Source: Chloromonas sp. AAM2 (lineage: Eukaryota > Chlorophyta > Chlorophyceae > Chlamydomonadales > Chlamydomonadaceae). From it: a DNA stretch of 21,204 nt. The stretch's first letter is position 1, and every line of letters begins with the position of its first letter. The notes beneath the pieces were generated by a model. The model did not search any database and had not been told where the DNA came from. It saw nothing but the letters and a program-made list of their open reading frames with translations. Shown here piece by piece: positions 18,865 through 21,204 of the stretch. The stretch lies in the NCBI GenBank assembly GCA_004335635.1, contig QAXH01000521.1, positions 1 through 21,204 of the forward strand, written 5' to 3'. Made by a program: the position numbers and the translations under genes.

Positions 18865-21204
18865 CATGGCCTTCAGTCCTGGGAGGACTGCTCAGCGGGG
18901 GCAAGGGTAAAGGGAACCTTCTGGTCACCACTGCACCCTTATCAAAAGTTGCCAAAGCAGGTGGAGCAGTGAAGCACTGTCCAGCCCTTGGGTTGGGTTG
19001 CAGCTGTTGCCAGTGCTGTGTTTGACAACTGAATAGTTCCAGCGACCATTAATAGTTCCAGCGACCATTGCAGTGGTGACAGCTCAGTAGTAGCAAGGCA
19101 ATTTGTACCCGATAACCTTGCCTTTCCTTGCCTTGCTCGTGCAGGTGCTCTCTTGCGACCCGTTGCGGGTGTTCATATTCCACGAGGGCCTGGCAAGGTT
19201 CTGCACGGAAAAATACACCAAGCCACAACCCGACAACCTGCACATATCATTCATGCACCTCACCAACTACGCAGTGAGTGAATGCCAGTGTCGTTTTCTA
19301 GCAAATGCTTTATATGACGACCTTCTGTTTCGCCGGTTGCTCGGTCAGTTTCGTCAGCTTCTCGTTGATTGGGACTCTTAAGATGTGTGCAAAACAATCT
19401 ATTATCATGAAGCCTGGAGTCGTGGAGGTGACTAGCACGTCAGGAACTTGCAGAGTGGGCACGCCAGAGATGCATGTGGGTTCAGACAACAGCAGAACAC
19501 AATCTGCACGTCGGCAGACCCTGAACATTGCATGTGCTTTATGTTTGGGGCCATCATGCTCATGCCTCGGTAACGTCGGCTGCTGAGCTCCTACACTGTC
19601 TGGTGGGAGGGGGGGGGGAAGCAGTACCGTACTTCCTCTATACAAGCACGAGGCTTTTCGAGGTGATTTGTTTTGTAGCACGAAGCTCACACGAGGCCTT
19701 TTCTACGTTATTTTTTAACACTAGACCTAACAAGAGGCCTCAAAACAATGAGCTTGTTTTGACAGAGGAAGTAAGGCGGAAGTAGGTATGCAAGTGTAAT
19801 GCGCTTGCCTCTCTGGCCCCTTCAGGTCAACAAGCACAACGAGAACTTCATCGCTAACCAGGGCCAAACGGACGCGGAGGATGCAAGCAAATGGACCCTC
19901 CAGCAACTGGCAGAACACCTAAGGGCTCAGGTATGACCTGTTGAAGACCTGCAAGCCTGACTGAAAGTGATGCATGAACCCAGGACACAGCTTTGACATC
20001 CTAGGCGAACCAGCCCTGCCAGCCGACGTGAAACTGGTAGCACCTTGTGTGTCGGTGATGCTGGGGCTGCTTGTTAGGCCCTGGATGCTACTTCACTACC
20101 ACTGAAGTCAAGTCGCTTCGCGTACGAGCTGTGTAGTGAGCTGTCGACCTTTACATGTCAGCGGTAGACCTGAGCTCTTATGCCTTTATTGCTGGTGCAG
20201 TGGTGAAGTTGAGAGTCCTGCTGATTGTGTTTCTGCTCCCGCTGTTGCCCTTGCTGAGCCGTCCTCCTCGGTCATGTCATAACAACATGTGGTGAGGTTG
20301 ACTGAACATGCGTGCTGTGCTGTGCTCGTGATTCCCACGCAGGGTCATGACTGGGACGGTGTGTGGGAGCGCATCCAGCAGCTTATTGTCAAGAGCCTGG
20401 CCAGCATTCAGCCAATGCTTAAGAACAACTACCGCTCTGTGCTGCCACCAGACAATGACGGCTTCTCATGCTTTGAAATACTGGGGTAAGAGGGGGAGCT
20501 GGGGAGGGGGAGTGAGAGTTCAGGTTGATGGGCCACGTTAAGCGTGATGGTGATGGGTCAGGGGAAAGAGCACTGTCAGCTTACTGAGGTTCATTAGGTT
20601 TAGGAGTGATGTGTCAGGGCGAAGGAAGCACAGTTAGACCGAGCAATCCGTGAGGGTTGAGCAGTGCGGGACGAGAGTGGGGTATGGCGTGTGAGGTGTG
20701 AGGGTTGAGAGTGGGGTGTCAGGGCAAAGGAGTGCAGTAAGCACTGCCTGTTGGGGCTAAGAGCCTAGACACTGTACTGCTACGCTGTGCCACCCCGCAC
20801 AGCAAGGAAATCGATCTCTGTGGCTGTGTTTCCATCATCACATGGCTTGCGCAGTTGCCTGCAGTGTTGCTGACACAAAAACAATGTAGGGGCTTGACAG
20901 CGGCTGACATCACCCCTCTAATCAAATTATCATCATGTGTGTGTCTGCCTCTCCAGAGCATGAACATGTTGCCCCCAACAATAAAGCACGTGCAATGATC
21001 AGGGTCTTCTGCATCCAGGTCTGCTTGATGCCTGTGTGAGTGTGTGTGCGTCTCCAGTGTGTGTGAGTGTGTGCGCCTCCAGTGTGAGTGTGTGTGTGTG
21101 TGTGCGTATCCAGTCCAACAGAAGATGGCTCAAGTATCTATGCACAACATTATCATATTCGCAATTCAAGGGACTGAATGTGTGCCTGCCTGCCTCTCCA
21201 GTTA
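15912..21204 (+). CDS. Tubulin tyrosine ligase-like protein (TTLL6/13-type glutamylase-like), 3'-partial
   Basis: Exons: 15912-16060, 16339-16418, 17348-17466, 17915-18052, 18313-18537, 19145-19273, 19826-19930, 20343-20485, and 21202 onward (only tta present; joined to the preceding gg it begins GY, as in the family's ILGYDILL). All introns GT-AG, 363 residues in the window. An acidic start (MATDDEENYLREE, then EDAGEDGDDAGD) and a Lys-rich stretch (GGKGKKKVKK) precede the TTL core: IRINLAACKYEV, LGWREVGDEEEWEVYWTDTS, KINHFNGMLEICRKK (117-131), FVPRTFLLP, KPDAGCQGRGI (180-190, ATP-grasp), LVHGYKFDMRIYAL, FIFHEGLARF, MHLTNYAVNKHNENF, DWDGVWERI, NNYRSVLP, CFEILG. Known: these enzymes add glutamate chains to tubulin tails, notably on cilia. 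The KINHFPGM-like, GCQGRGI and HLTNY motifs favour a TTLL4/5/6/7/13-type glutamylase over TTL itself. The ATP/Mg-binding LLEVN motif lies beyond the edge. Confidence 0.92.
18550..18745. repeat. Degenerate minisatellite (CACTGTCATGGCA-type units) in TTLL intron
   Basis: In intron 18538-19144, loosely repeated units such as cactgtcatagcatg, cactgtcgtggcactac, cctgtcatggcacttcag and tctgtcatagcac recur about every 18-22 nt, with further scattered copies to about 18745. Confidence 0.5.
18798..18860 (+). repeat. Perfect (TTG)21 microsatellite in TTLL intron
   Basis: Twenty-one uninterrupted TTG triplets. They read as poly-Leu on one strand and poly-Asn/Thr/Gln on the other, generating spurious ORFs, but lie in intron 18538-19144 between well-defined TTL exons. 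Confidence 0.95.
20550..20740. repeat. Degenerate G-rich repeat in last TTLL intron
   Basis: Three similar blocks, gatgggtcaggggaaagag, gatgtgtcagggcgaagga and ggggtgtcagggcaaaggag, recur with intervening gagggttgag/gagagtggggt sequence. Confidence 0.5.
21032..21114 (+). repeat. TG-rich tandem repeat carrying CTCCAG pseudo-acceptors
   Basis: Units of gtgtgagtgtgtgtgcgtct followed by ccag recur about three times just upstream of the inferred real acceptor (cctctccag, AG 21200-21201). Each unit presents a pyrimidine-poor ccag. Confidence 0.7.

Noticed and set aside
18584..19025. Poly-Leu (plus) and poly-Asn (minus) ORFs
   Set aside because: Translation of the (TTG)21 microsatellite inside a TTLL intron.

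Overview
This window is eukaryotic nuclear DNA, most likely from a chlorophyte (volvocalean-type) green alga. No ORF runs the length of a normal gene. Instead, coding blocks of 30-240 nt join across GT-AG introns of 150-1000 nt with correct phase and family-typical protein sequence. One block encodes a two-part chloroplast/thylakoid-lumen targeting sequence, another a flagellar-type tubulin ligase. Introns are TG/CA-rich and full of minisatellites, and candidate TGTAA poly(A) signals lie downstream of several stops. The species cannot be named from the sequence alone. All exon joins were made by eye.

Layout. (1) 472-6411, plus: a phospholipase B-like (PLBD/LAMA family, Ntn-hydrolase fold) gene, 5'-truncated by the window edge, with nine exons. 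Its nucleophile region carries a roughly 290-residue low-complexity insertion. (2) 6412-8229: no recognisable gene; it holds the 3' flanks of two convergent genes and one copy of a 71-bp dispersed repeat. (3) 8230-about 9678 or further, minus: a partly resolved pentatricopeptide-repeat-like gene with a probable GC-AG intron. (4) 10256-13319, plus: a seven-exon, 230-residue four-EF-hand protein with a predicted thylakoid-lumen targeting sequence. (5) 14643-15587, minus: a four-exon twin CX9C (CHCHD2/CHCHD10/Mix17-like) mitochondrial protein. (6) 15912-window end, plus: a tubulin tyrosine ligase-like (TTLL6/13-type polyglutamylase-like) gene, divergent from the CHCHD gene across 324 bp and cut off at the right edge just as its ninth exon begins.

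These genes do not form one pathway. They serve lysosome/secretory, organelle RNA, lumen calcium, mitochondrial and ciliary functions. What unites the window is its repeats. A short inverted-repeat family with the core GTTTGCCAGTTCTGGGACA occurs as three paired elements plus one solitary copy, in introns and 3' flanks, and one element is a long foldback. An intron of the PLBD gene holds a tandem duplication that includes a decayed copy of an exon end and its splice donor.
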